Positions 16,502-25,009 of a stretch of DNA of 25,009 nucleotides are shown piece after piece. Origin of the DNA: Zygnema cylindricum (lineage: Eukaryota > Streptophyta > Zygnematophyceae > Zygnematales > Zygnemataceae); assembly GCA_037447655.1 (NCBI GenBank), contig JBBHKE010002644.1:378089-403097 (forward strand). Reading direction: 5' to 3'. The notes under the pieces were generated by a model. That model had not been told where the DNA came from, ran no database searches, and saw only the letters and a list, made by a program, of their open reading frames with translations. Each line of letters begins with the position of its first letter. The stretch's first letter is position 1. The translations under genes were made by a program, and so were the position numbers.

Positions 16502-17078
16502 AAGTATTTATTACGGCCAAGATTGCGTCTCGCTGCAAATCTAACGGCGCACATCATCGCCGAAATCCCGGAGTAGTCACTTTGGCGTTTAGTGACGTGG
16601 CATGACCTGGAGCCACGTGGAGAGATGACATTCGGTCATAGGAATTCCGAGGAATGTACGGACAAGTAAAATGGAGACACGCGTCCGCTTAATAGTCCTG
16701 TCGTACATAGGCCGTACAAAAGGTACATCGGCAGTAGTACTTTTTTGGTACGGTACAGTAATCTGATTGGTCCGTACTTCAGTAGATAGAAGTTATTAGA
16801 GGAAATCAGGACTTAGAAAATTTTGGTAGGCAGTCACCTCTCCCTTTGAGAGTTTGTACAAATTGGCATTTTTACTGCCTCATGACTTATCGGCTGGGCG
16901 GCCGTTTTCAGTGATTCTTTTTGCTACGGACTCAAGGGAGTCCAGGCTGCACATGGGTGCAGTCAAATTGTCTTTGTGAATTTTTGGGCAACAGTGGCTG
17001 TGGGTTAAAGTGGGCTAGTTAAACAACTATCTAGAGGCTTCCAGTATTCTTTAGTCTAATGGAGGACACAGAATTGCA

Positions 17079-17438
17079 ATATATGCACTAAGTATCTATT
17101 CTCCGTTAAACGAATTAATCTACGTGTAACAATTTACATATTTATCAAACCTTATATATCGTATATTAGTCCTAGACCTAACGGTTAGAGCTAACGGCTA
17201 CGGTAACTTGACTGACGGTAGGTACCAAGATCAATTCCTGGGTGCGTCAAGTACCTTTTGGTAAATTTACCTAATCCACCCGCTGTCTTCTCTAGTGAGC
17301 TTTAAGCAGCCATGGCTCTAGCTCCTTATCAAGCCTTCAGTGACTACAACAAGTGTGGGGGCTTTGGAGAAGGGAGTTAGAGACAGACTGCCTTTGCTCT
17401 TTTTCTATAAAAAACCTAGAAAACACTCAAATATCAAC
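17079..17438 (-). repeat. Solo LTR D, 5' part
   Basis: Minus strand starts TGTTGATATTTGAGTG at 17438, then TTTTCTAGGT, CTTGTTGTAGTCACTGA and GCCATGGCT, all shared with B and C. It ends at the B junction. It is followed at 17439 by the ccatc duplication. It has no coding content. Confidence 0.8.
17169..17252 (+). other. tRNA-like block in solo LTR D, antisense
   Basis: gtcctagacctaacggttag continues agagc, very like a tRNA D-arm (…GGTTAGAGC). About 45 bases on is agatcaattcc, in the B-box place. The outer stem acttgac/gtcaagt (17206-17252) is a perfect 7 bp. Confidence 0.55.
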
Positions 17439-17443
17439 ACCAT
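17439..17443. repeat. Target-site duplication of D, right copy
   Basis: ccatc, identical to 4284-4288. Confidence 0.85.
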
Positions 17444-18195
17444 CCTCCCCTTGTAACACAAATACAGAATGATCTGAGCTAATTCTCTTAAAACCTAGCA
17501 CAGTCAAAAACTCATCTGACTTCAAATTCCACTGACGCGAGGCTTGTTTTAGCCCATACAAAGATTTTATTAATTTACACACTAATTGTTCCTTTCCTTT
17601 TTCAACATACATTTATGGTTGCTTCATATAGATTTTTTTTTCTAATTCTCTATGCAAGAAGGTCGTTTAACATCCATTTGATGTATTTCCCTAATCTCTA
17701 TAGCCGCTAGACGCTAGACGCTAGACTTAGCAAAATTCTGACAGTGGGAAATTTGACAACTCGGGAGAATGTTTCTTCAAAGTTAATACATTTTTTTTTA
17801 TTATACCCTTTGGCCACTAGTCTAGTCTTATACCTTTCAATGGTGTTGTCAGCGTTCAACTTCACCTTGAATACCCATTTGCTGTCGATGGCTTTTCTAC
17901 TTGGAGGAAGATCCACCAACTCCCATATCTGTGCCTCCATAATAGACTTATTTTCATCGTTTGCAGCCTCGATCTAGTGATTTCTCTCAAGTGATGAGAA
18001 GGCCTCGTAGATCGTTAGAGGCTCTTTGGTAGCTGCAAAAAAAACAAAGTGAGAGCTTGCTTGCAGACAGCTGCTATATCACTTTCCCCCCGGAAATTAT
18101 GAGGCTGAAATTGTCGGCAACCTCTGATTTTTTTGCTTTGCTTGAAGCTTAACCTGATTTGGTACTAAATATGTAGTAGTTCCTTCCACCTGAGT
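17444..18195 (-). pseudogene. Copia RT of A, N-terminal half
   Basis: Minus strand: IWELVDLPPSRKAIDSKWVF, NADNTIERYKTRLVAKGY, FEETFSRVVKFPTVRILLSL at 17707-17940, then LVCKLIKSLYGLKQASRQWN and SSDHSVFVLQGEDG at 17427-17612. These are copia RT motifs that precede the YVDD box, which is found 13 kb away at about 4250. Stops and shifts separate the two open parts (near 17613-17706), where the HQMD region is decayed. The segment 17950-18195 is the linker to integrase, with no motif I recognise. Confidence 0.9.
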
Positions 18196-19250
18196 TGTAA
18201 CTTAGGGTGAAGCATACTGCGAAGGCACTAGAGGAACAGAAGGAAGAGGTATGCCATTTGCCGATGGGAAGTAGACTTGTTGTGTATGGTGAAAAATAAC
18301 ATATTTTTGTGTTTCCTTTTCCTGTTGATCTGGCACTTCAAATAAGTCAACCGAATCTTGTTCATTGTTAATTTGGATATTCCTAGAGATAATCACTTTC
18401 TGTTTCTCAAGTACAAAAACTCTACACCCTTTTGCATTATTGTCATACCCCATAAAAATCCCAGGTAAGCCCTTAGCCTCCATTTTCCATCTATCATGTG
18501 AAGTTTTTAATATAAAGCCCTTCCTACCAAAGATCTTTAAGTGAATCACATCAGGTTTTTCTCCTGTCCCAAGCTCATGAGGTGTAGTGCTAACAGATCA
18601 AGAAGCAATTATGTTCTTAATATAAACAGCACAGTTAAGTGATTAACCCAGAATTTCAAATCTAGTCCTTTATCTACAAGCATGGACCGAGCACCGAGCA
18701 CTTTCTGTCACTGTCCTATTTAGTCTTTGAGAAACACCATTCTGTTCTGGTGTATATGGAACTGTAGGATTGTGACTGATACCTTTCCTTAAGTAGAAAT
18801 TCTTCGAATTCCTTCGATGTGTATTCTCCCCATTGTCCAATTTTAGCGCCAAGATCGGAACCCCATGAAGCTTTCCGCCCACGCTTTGTAGGGCTTGAAG
18901 TGAGTACACACTTCAATTTTATGTTGTATGAAATAAACTTTGGTGTAACTGGAGTAGTCATCTGTAAATGTGACCATATAGTGGACGCCTCCAACCGAAG
19001 CCACTTGTGAAAGAGCGAGAACATCAAAATGTATTTGCCGCAGAACTCTTTACGATCTTTGGTATGCTTCTCGTGGAAATGGCAAAATGTGGATCTTGCC
19101 AAGTGAACAACCATCACATGATTTTATAGGATGAGAGGTGGGAGAAACTCCATCAACTTTTCCTAAATTTACCATTTTATTTAGACTATCATAATTCATG
19201 TGTCATAATCTCTTATGCCACAACTCATTATCAGATTGGACACTGGAGTA
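18196..19250 (-). pseudogene. Copia integrase of A
   Basis: Several overlapping minus frames give one decayed integrase. At 19190-19240 the zinc finger starts ELWHKRL with a stop in place of Gly, then HMNYDSLNKM; C-X2-C follows (CDGCSLGK). Core pieces at 18670-19010: FTDD, KLDNGEN/EYTSKEFEEFLLKE, HNPTVPYTPEQNGVSQRLNR (Gln where Glu is usual, so the third catalytic residue may be lost). At 18202-18549 the C-terminal part HLKIFGRKGFILK … GIFMGYDNNAKGCRVFVLEK remains open. At least four frameshifts. Confidence 0.85.
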
Positions 19251-19640
19251 AAGAACATCAGCCATGTCCATCCGGTACATTTTGCTAGCATCTCTAGTTT
19301 TTATTACTGCTACTTTTCCTTTTTTGCTAACAACCTGTCTACCTCCTTTAAGAATGACTTCAAAGCCTTTGCTTTCCACTAAGGATGTAGAAAAAAAGAT
19401 TCTTTTTAAAGTCTGGAAACATACAAAACATTGTGAAGAGTTCTCTCTACCGACTTTCCCCCCACATCTTCCATTAAAGATACATCACCTTGAGCTGAGG
19501 TTTGAACATTCATCCCACAAGCATAGTAATACTTTTTGGAGGCGTTTGCTGCAGATTTGTAAAAACCCTCTTGTTCCAGCACATGTGGGCTGATGCTCCC
19601 GTGTCCATGATCCATCATGCATCCTTGGGACCCTCCATTG
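19251..19640 (-). pseudogene. Copia protease of A
   Basis: The active site M-D-T-G-A-S-A-H-M-C is at about 19580-19610 (D-T-G-A-S 19591-19605). A frameshift moves the next stretch (CGMNVQTSAQGDVSLMEDVG … RTLHNVLYVSRL) to another frame at 19406-19540. The L-x-x-V-L-Y-V motif is typical of copia proteases. It then runs toward integrase. Confidence 0.8.
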
Positions 19641-20558
19641 CTGCCGCCATAGCAAATAACTCCGCTTCCTCTTACTCATTGTGGCTCAGAGATTCATCTA
19701 CATCAGTTGCATAAGCTAAAAAAGAGAGCATTTCCACGAGTAGGATTTGCAGAAAGCCTTTGTGAATTTGGCTTTGCTCCCAACCCGGCCTGTATAAATG
19801 TGTGTCATTAGCCCTTTTCAGCTTATGACAGTATCTCTATCCATGACCCTTCTCAAAAGAATAGAAACAAGTAGTAGAAGATTGTCTATTCGGCCTCTGA
19901 TTAAACTGATTAAACTGATTCTGATTCTGGTTAAACTCATTCCTATTCTGATTAAACTGAGCTCTTTTGTCAAATTCTATTGCAAGAGTTCAACCTTTCC
20001 TTCTCCTTCAAGGAGTTTAGTATTAGAATCTTCCTCCAATATAAGATTATATGCTAATTGAAACGACCAACTAGCTTTATCATGACACTTTAACTGAGCA
20101 GACACACCTTTCATCTTTCGAAGAATCCTCTAGTAAGTAAAACTGCCTGCTGAAACTCAGGAAATGACCCCCCCAGCAGAAGAGTGTTCATCAATAAGTG
20201 CACGGAAGTTGTCACAATACTCGACCATAGTTCCCCTCGAGTATTTGTATCCCCAAATTTTTCCAGCCACGAATAGCTCTTTTTGGACATTTGCTTTCTC
20301 AAAAGCAGATTTCAGTGACGTCAAAATCTCATTGCCTTCTTCATTTTCAGGCAAGACATGACCAGTTTTTTTGAAATACAAAAAATTAGATTGTTCCTTG
20401 CCATTGAATTTTCATTTTGCCCAGCTCGGATCTGTTTCATCAAGGGAGCCATCCAAGACCCCCAATAAGTCAACAGTCTCAAACGAAGATTCAACCATCG
20501 CCGCCCTATACGAATACTTTTGGCCATTGAAGATACGAATTCTTGAGAAAAGGCCCAT
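19641..20558 (-). pseudogene. Copia gag of A
   Basis: Starts at the ATG within the primer site (20558): MGLFSRIRIFNGQKYSYRA, then KKTGHVLPENEEGNEIL, LFVAGKIWGYKYSRGTMVEYC. Near the end is an Asn/Gln-rich run (QFNQ repeats, about 19890-19975) followed by the zinc knuckle at 19828-19869. There the second Cys is Ser and a stop replaces one residue, so RNA binding is probably lost. Frameshifts near 20100-20160 and stops near 20400 break it. It differs from the gag of B and C, so A is a separate copia family. Confidence 0.82.
19890..19975 (-). repeat. Short tandem repeat coding for Asn/Gln-rich gag segment
   Basis: Plus-strand units of ctgattaaa and ctgattctg recur about eight times. On the minus strand they read QFNQ/QNQ in the gag frame. 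Low complexity, just before the zinc knuckle. Confidence 0.75.
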
Positions 20559-20562
20559 AACC
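20552..20562 (-). promoter_or_regulatory. Primer-binding site of A (half-tRNA iMet type)
   Basis: GGTTATGGGCC directly follows the LTR on the minus strand and is complementary to the initiator tRNA-Met anticodon arm. The ATG inside it (20556-20558) is a possible gag start. Confidence 0.72.
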
Positions 20563-21564
20563 TATTTTTCTACAACCACCGTTGTAGCAAGAGGACCAAC
20601 AGTAGTAGTGGAAGTAGACATAGAAAACAACAGAAGGTATCAAACACCTACTCAACAGCCAGCTTTCAGCTGACACAAAATATGACTCAAAAGGCCAATA
20701 TTTCTCAAATTTCTCACACTAATACACAACACATTAAACTAACAATTCCGAATATTGCAGCCCAAATGACCTAGTAAACCATAAGATATGATGTCAGGAA
20801 GTTTCTTAAAAACTACCCTTGGAAAATCATATTCCCAAAACTGGATACTACAAAATTGGCTAAGTCCTAAGTTATATACTCACGGTGTGTATCTATTAGT
20901 CTACACTAATTTGGGTAGGTGTTACTGCGGTTATTACCCTGACTAACGACAAAGTATCCTACCTGTACATTACTGTACAGAAGTACCTCAAAAACCCTAA
21001 TTACTATTTTCCAAAAACATAATTAATAAAACACTATTTTTTAATACACTAAACTACAAAACAATGTTTATTCAAATATTTTCAGATATCGAACCGTACA
21101 CAAAACGTTCCTGATGCTTAGTTAGCGGTAGTCGCTAAAGTCCAGCCGATTGTGGTCGTGTAGTACGAAGCACAAGAGTGCTTCGTCACTCGTGGTCCCA
21201 ATTGAATCACGCTTTAGTCCCTCGTGAATCACGCTTGTGGTCCCAGGGGAATCGCTTCCGTTGGAACAAATTCAATCGACGATGGTACCGTCGAACCGTA
21301 CCATATATTTCCGAAATACCCGGTTCAAATTCCCTTCGTCCGATCATGTGAATCCAATCGTCAACTGCGTGACGCGTCTGGTTGACTCTTTAAAACGTGC
21401 ATACGTTCTCTTGACGACACATGTCCTTGTAAAAGTACAATATACTCTAATATACTTTTGCTACTGTAACACTATTTAAGGTAAGTATTACATCAGACTA
21501 CTTTGAAAATATTCTAAGTTATTTTAGCCCTATCTACTGAAATAAAGATTTCTAAATTACAACA
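20563..21564 (-). repeat. 5' LTR of element A
   Basis: Minus strand TGTTGTAATTTAG … GTTGTAGAAAAATA, 1,002 bp, pairs with 2248-3256. It keeps the 9-bp hairpin (21165-21186) and the 23-bp units (21189-21255). An LTR-internal ATG frame (MSTSTTTVGPLATTVVVE) leads toward gag but meets TAG at the LTR/primer-site border. The left LTR has the corresponding frame. Confidence 0.88.
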
Positions 21565-21569
21565 GTTTG
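21565..21569. repeat. Target-site duplication of A, right copy
   Basis: gtttg, against gttag at 2243-2247. Confidence 0.6.
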
Positions 21570-21930
21570 TTTCCCAATTATTTTGAGGGTTATGTTGTGT
21601 TAACGAAGGCTTTCCCAGTATTAGCTCCTCACTACCCAAATTCATTATTTTACACACAACTTTTATTTTATGACCCTGGATATCAACTTCTATTGTGTTA
21701 GTTTGTAAATCAAATGTGGACTTATTCCCATTTGCCACCTGAATATGCAAAGGTTTTTGCCTTTTGACTGTAGGAATTTTATTTTCCTCAACAAACTTAT
21801 GTGAAATAAAATTAAGTGTAGCACCTGAATCTACCCTAACTCTCAATGGTTTCCCTTCCACTAAAGAAGAATTTGATCAAACTGTGTCTGGTGTCTTCGT
21901 TACTTAACTGTCCCAACATAGCTCTGTTGT
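21570..21930 (-). pseudogene. Ty3/gypsy protease of element G
   Basis: Minus-strand frame MEGKPLRVRVDSGATLNFIS … HIQVANGNKS … ELILGKPSLTQHNPQNNWE. The D-S-G active site (21820-21831), I-Q-V-A-N-G and L-I-L-G-x-x-x-L motifs are the retropepsin pattern seen between gag and RT in gypsy elements. It has the same strand as the RT at 1-1600 and is broken exactly at the A insertion, so it is the missing front of that pol. Upstream (21862-21930) a decayed gag-protease linker (MLGQLSNEDTRHSLI) is just visible. I cannot find gag or the LTR beyond it. Confidence 0.88.
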
Positions 21931-22152
21931 TAGGAGCTCACTTCGCAGAAAAAACAAGATTTTATATGTGTGTACAATTTATATGGGATAATACAATGAT
22001 GTTTTTTAAAAAGCTTACATGTTTTTTATACTGTCGAATTGGATGCATTTAAATTTTGTGATGTGTTTATCTTCAGATGTTGTTAAAGTGGAATCCAGAA
22101 ATGGAGTGATTGTGTACATTGGATTTATAAACAATGCTTAATTATATATGAT
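21931..22152. other. No recognisable feature
   Basis: AT-rich. It should hold the gypsy gag if G continued, but I recognise no gag motif or zinc knuckle. Either G is truncated here or the gag has decayed. Confidence 0.5.
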
Positions 22153-22345
22153 AAACTAACCAACGACGAGTACGCTTCGTCGGCGGTTAGTCATCCATTG
22201 ACGAGTTTGAATCGTTGTTAGTTTTAATATGAGCACTTCCACGATATTGAACATTTTCCTTATCGGCGACGAAACTGCCTTGTCGCTGGCCCGAAATTGA
22301 AGGGAGATTCTGCTTTGTCGTTATTTTCGACAAAGTAGAATCTCC
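22153..22345. repeat. Cluster of three hairpins with a CGACAA/CGACGAA core
   Basis: Hairpin 1, 22155-22191 (actaacc…cgacga / tcgtcg…ggttagt). Hairpin 2, 22266-22286 (gcgacgaa / ttgtcgc). Hairpin 3, 22303-22345, with 18-bp arms, one mismatch and a 7-base loop. In addition 22153-22166 pairs with tcgttgttagttt near 22213-22226. Each stem holds a version of CGACRAA. It may be a degraded foldback or MITE-type element. Confidence 0.7.
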
Positions 22346-22789
22346 TTATTTGGTTTGCGGCAATCGAAGCTAAAATAATACAATTTAAGGTTTCACGGTG
22401 ATATCCTCTACAACCTTATACTAAACAAAAAATGTAAGGAAACCATTTAATCTATAATATGATACAAAGCCATATGTTTTATAGTATTCCTAAGGATCGC
22501 GTCTATACAATGGAAACCCCCCACTAAAAAAAAAAGCCGTGGTAATACTATACACACTATCTAAGTGGTAACGATCCGTCACGGCGAAGAGAGGTCCCTG
22601 CAAAGTTTTTCACGGTTTGCTCCAAAAGCTGCCTTCCGCTCCAACACCTCGAAGAAGAGCCTAACTTCTTCCCAAAGATCATTTGTTGCCGTGGAATGCG
22701 GATTAATACAACGACCATCGGATGGGTTTCACCGAATGAAAAATTTATAAGTCAATTATAATATTGGATACAAAAGATAAACAAAGGGA
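22346..22789. other. No defensible gene; unidentified 61-codon frame on each strand
   Basis: AT-rich to about 22560. At 22565-22750 both strands are open for some 35-60 codons (minus: TNDLWEEVRLFFEVLERK…), but I see no known domain, no splice frame and no partner sequence. I do not call a gene. Confidence 0.4.
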
Positions 22790-23345
22790 AATGAAACAAC
22801 AAGAAGTACATGAGTTCAACAAAAAGGGTTAAAGGGGAGAGAGAGAGTGGGAAGATGAGAATTAGAGAGAAGAGTAGGGAAAGGGTACGGGACAAAAATA
22901 GGGAAAGAGAGAGAGAGAGTGGAAAGAAGAGAGGGGGGAGATTAAAGGGGATCTGGTATGGAACAGAATAAGGGAGAGAGGGAGAGTATGGGAAAAAGAT
23001 GGGACATAGTATATTACAAAAATGGTACGGAACAGAATGAGGGGGAGAGGGAGAGAATGGGAAGAAAAGACAGATATAGAATAATCGGGAATGGATATGG
23101 GACAGAATGAATAAGATAGGGAAAATGGAAAGAAGAGAGTGGCACCCAATAATAGGTAAATGGTACGGAACGGGACGAGAGAAAGGGAGAAATTGGGAAG
23201 AAGAGAGTGAGAGAGAGAGTGGAGAAAGGAGACAAGAAAGAATGAAAAAGATTGACAATGCGAAGAGGGAGAGGGAGTGAGAAAGGGAAGAAAGAAATAG
23301 AGGGAAAGAGAGTAAGAGAGGGGATGAAAAAACGGATACACCCGC
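22790..23345. repeat. Purine-rich minisatellite, period about 69 bp
   Basis: The plus strand is almost pure A and G. Units beginning ggtayggaac/gggac occur at 22884, 22955, 23024, 23093 and 23162 (spacings 71, 69, 69, 69), each followed by agaatgagggagaggg-like sequence and gaatgggaag. Flanks to about 23340 are simple GA repeats. The minus strand gives long Ser/Leu/Pro/Phe frames only because of composition. Confidence 0.8.
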
Positions 23346-24268
23346 ACACTTACCCATGATATTCTTCGTATATCGTAGAAGATGCGCCCTTTTATGTTGT
23401 AACGCTATGAAATCGCCAACCCTTATACTTTTGCAAACCCTAAAATAGTCCATGGTGCATTGGATTGTCGTTTCATTACAAGAGGCGGCGGAACGACGCA
23501 TCTTCCTCAAAAAATGGTTTTTTTTTGTGAAAATGGCCCCGCGATATTCGCACGCAACCCACCGGTCGACTAAGATGTGAATGGGATTGGTCAGAACAAG
23601 AATATATTTTTTGAGTTATGTCTGCACTCGCCGTTATTTTGTTATCTTTTCAGGTTTCCAAGGCGCTGTGTTTTTTCCATCCTAAATTGTGAAACTTTAT
23701 TGTAATATGTACACATTATGACTCTAATTTGTTGACATTTTGTATATCAAACACCATTTTAGAGTGAAAATTAACTATAATCAAGGTCTATCTCATTTAC
23801 AGGTCTGGTATTGGCGTAATTTTTCCATTTGACCATATAATACTGTACATATGTACTCTGTTAAGTTAGACCGACCTCAAATACAATTCAAACGACAGCA
23901 ATAACATTAACCTTCTACGACTATACAACATGTGTAAGCACGCGTCAGTATACTTTTGTAACATACGCAGTTTTTTCGCATGCGAACATGTTATTCTTTC
24001 ACATTATCACACACACAAACGTACGTCTGAATGTATGTGAACGCCTACGTTGCAAACTCGACTCCACGTTTATTTTAAGCGTTGTTCTATATGCGACTGA
24101 CATATGTTCATTATAATGTCCGTACAATTTTCGGTAACGAAGTAGAATGATGTACAAACAACCACCCTCTGTACACCACACTATTCATTAAATATGTATG
24201 GTGACACCATTGACGCTAATTCACAAGAACCGTAATTAACGTCACGAATAAATTAGAATCGGTCACTG
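23346..24268. other. No recognised gene; AT-rich sequence
   Basis: At 23350-23510 the minus strand is open (MRRSAASCNETTIQCTMDYF…) and meets a strong splice-donor-like GGGTAAGT near 23350, but I recognise no domain. The rest to 24268 shows no coding signal, LTR end or structured repeat. Confidence 0.45.
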
Positions 24269-24275
24269 TATTTCG

Positions 24276-24410
24276 GGTATCAATGTTAAAATTTTGGGGC
24301 GCCGATATAGAGTACATAAGTATAATAACGATTCGCGGTGTAGTACACCGTGAATCATTATTAGCCATATGTACGCTATATCGGCACCACAAAATTCTGA
24401 CATTGATACC
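24276..24410. repeat. 135-bp imperfect palindrome
   Basis: ggtatcaatgt … acattgatacc: two arms of about 65 bp with some 12 mismatches meet at a tiny centre (ggtgtagtacacc). The motif ccgatatag-gtacata is clear in both arms. Such a structure can extrude a cruciform or be a foldback/MITE relic. Confidence 0.88.
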
Positions 24411-25009
24411 TTAAATATAATAAGCTACCATAATCTGCCACGTCTCTTGGCACTAAATTATAATGATTGACGCTAATTTTTTCTTTACACTAATAATTTT
24501 TATACGCTAATAACGATTCAAGGTGTAGTGTTCACCGGGACACTGTATTGTAATAAAATAGTACATAATTTAGAATCGATATTTATTGTTATATTTGTTT
24601 TACCTCGCCTTTTTTTTCGGTTTCCAATGAATCGTGATTTTCGATACGCTACGTCACTGTCACTTTTTGTCACTTAGATATCGAATATCGCCATGCACCA
24701 CTCGATATGTGGGTCATCAATATTTCCGTACAGGACGACGTACGAAAAATGAAAATTAGGACTTTACGAAAAACTGGAAACGCTACAGTACACCGCGAAT
24801 CGTTACTAGTGTCAAAGTCACTAATTTCGGTTCTTAAAAGGGAATTGATAATGACAGTGACTGTTTTGGTTGCGGACAGTCGCTTACGTCATTTTGTCAA
24901 AAAACGTACGTTTGAAGTACACACAGGTACAAATAAAGCACCGTTGAGTACAAATTTGACGGTCAATCGGTTGAACAACTTTGACTTTGAAAATATTTTT
25001 CAACCGCTT
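24411..25009. other. No gene; AT-rich with short recurring motifs
   Basis: Apart from the core relatives, attgacgctaatt recurs (about 24208 and 24466) and gtcactgt or its complement recurs (about 24262, 24653, 24853). I see no coding signal. Confidence 0.5.
24789..24805. repeat. 17-bp inverted copy of palindrome core
   Basis: tacaccgcgaatcgtta is the exact reverse complement of 24326-24342. A weaker relative (taacgattcaaggtgtag) is at about 24508-24525. Confidence 0.85.

Larger units (their letters stand above)
4551..17078 (+). mobile_element. Element B: copia retrotransposon, split by C
   Basis: Plus-strand copia element with a truncated 5' LTR (4551-5255), primer site, gag, protease, integrase, RT, RNase H, PPT and a full 3' LTR (16053-17078). 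Element C (5724-12173) lies in its gag. Its own sequence is about 6.1 kb. About seven stops or frameshifts break the coding region, though domain motifs are well kept. The two LTRs differ at about 4 percent by eye over 705 bp. It is older than C and younger than A. Confidence 0.9.
16053..17078 (+). repeat. 3' LTR of element B (complete)
   Basis: Runs tgttgaaattaat … acagaattgca, 1,026 bp. The first 320 bp has no partner in the truncated 5' LTR, but resembles the LTR starts of C and D (TTTTCTAGGT, CTTGTTGTAGTCACTGA, CCATGGCT). The next bases, atata, may be B's target duplication, whose left partner was deleted. Confidence 0.9.
4289..17438 (-). mobile_element. Element D: copia solo LTR (interrupted by B)
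   Basis: On the minus strand D starts TGTTGATATTTG at 17438 and ends GTGTTTCA at 4289. Both parts resemble the B and C LTRs, and ccatc flanks both sides. No PPT, primer site or coding region belongs to it, so it is a solo LTR left by LTR-LTR recombination of a former full element. It was then split by element B, and the left junction lost sequence. Net D sequence is about 622 bp, against about 1,020-1,050 bp for intact relatives. Confidence 0.78.
2248..21564 (-). mobile_element. Element A: decayed Ty1/copia retrotransposon carrying nested insertions
   Basis: Minus-strand copia element bounded by 1-kb direct LTRs (2248-3256 and 20563-21564). Order along the minus strand is LTR, primer site, gag with zinc knuckle, protease, integrase, RT, RNase H, polypurine tract, LTR. 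This is the copia order, with integrase before RT. It split the gypsy element just after its protease domain. About 6.2 kb is A's own sequence; the remainder (4289-17438) is later insertions. The reading frames have many stops and shifts and the two LTRs differ at several percent of positions by eye, so it is an old, inactive copy. Confidence 0.9.

Noticed and set aside
22752-23510. 252-residue minus-strand open frame (and overlapping 161- and 111-residue frames)
   Set aside because: Over 22790-23340 it is only the translation of a CT-rich repeat: Ser, Leu, Pro and Phe in all three frames. Only its first 55 codons have normal composition.

Overview
The window is repeat-dominated eukaryotic DNA. 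I see no bacterial operon, no rRNA or true tRNA gene, no CRISPR array and no host gene I can defend. Nearly everything from 1 to about 21.9 kb is one five-level nest of LTR retrotransposons; the remaining 3 kb is AT-rich sequence with hairpins, a purine-rich tandem repeat and a long palindrome. The host is a eukaryote with a transposon-rich genome (plant, alga or invertebrate); the sequence does not let me choose among them.

Nest, outermost first. (G) A decayed Ty3/gypsy pol on the minus strand, split into 1-2247 (linker, RT, RNase H, integrase zinc region) and about 21565-21930 (protease). (A) A decayed Ty1/copia element on the minus strand, 2248-21564, with about 1-kb LTRs and a 5-bp duplication (gttag/gtttg). 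It sits just after the gypsy protease. (D) A copia solo LTR on the minus strand, 4289-17438, inserted in A's reverse transcriptase with a perfect ccatc duplication. (B) A copia element on the plus strand, 4551-17078, inserted in D; a deletion at its left edge removed about 320 bp of its 5' LTR and roughly 0.4-0.5 kb of D. (C) A nearly intact copia element on the minus strand, 5724-12173, inserted in B's gag with a perfect ctcca duplication. LTR divergence falls from A to B to C, matching the order of insertion.

A, B and C carry gag (zinc knuckle), protease, integrase, RT and RNase H in copia order. B, C and D have related LTRs; A is more distant. C is the only element with a near-complete reading frame, but it has an in-frame stop in gag and a G-to-S change in its protease active site.

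The most interesting signals are shared by these elements. (1) The primer-binding site is GTTATGGGCC, complementary to the anticodon arm of initiator tRNA-Met, which suggests priming by a half-tRNA. (2) The gag frame reads straight through this site as V-M-G and is open back into the LTR. (3) The B, C and D LTRs hold an antisense tRNA-like block, a conserved block ending in GCCATGGCT, and a hairpin; all may lie in a long structured leader RNA.

From 21.95 to 25.0 kb I find a cluster of hairpins built on a CGACAA core (22153-22345), a purine-strand minisatellite with a period near 69 bp (about 22790-23340), and a 135-bp imperfect palindrome (24276-24410) whose centre recurs inverted 460 bp away.
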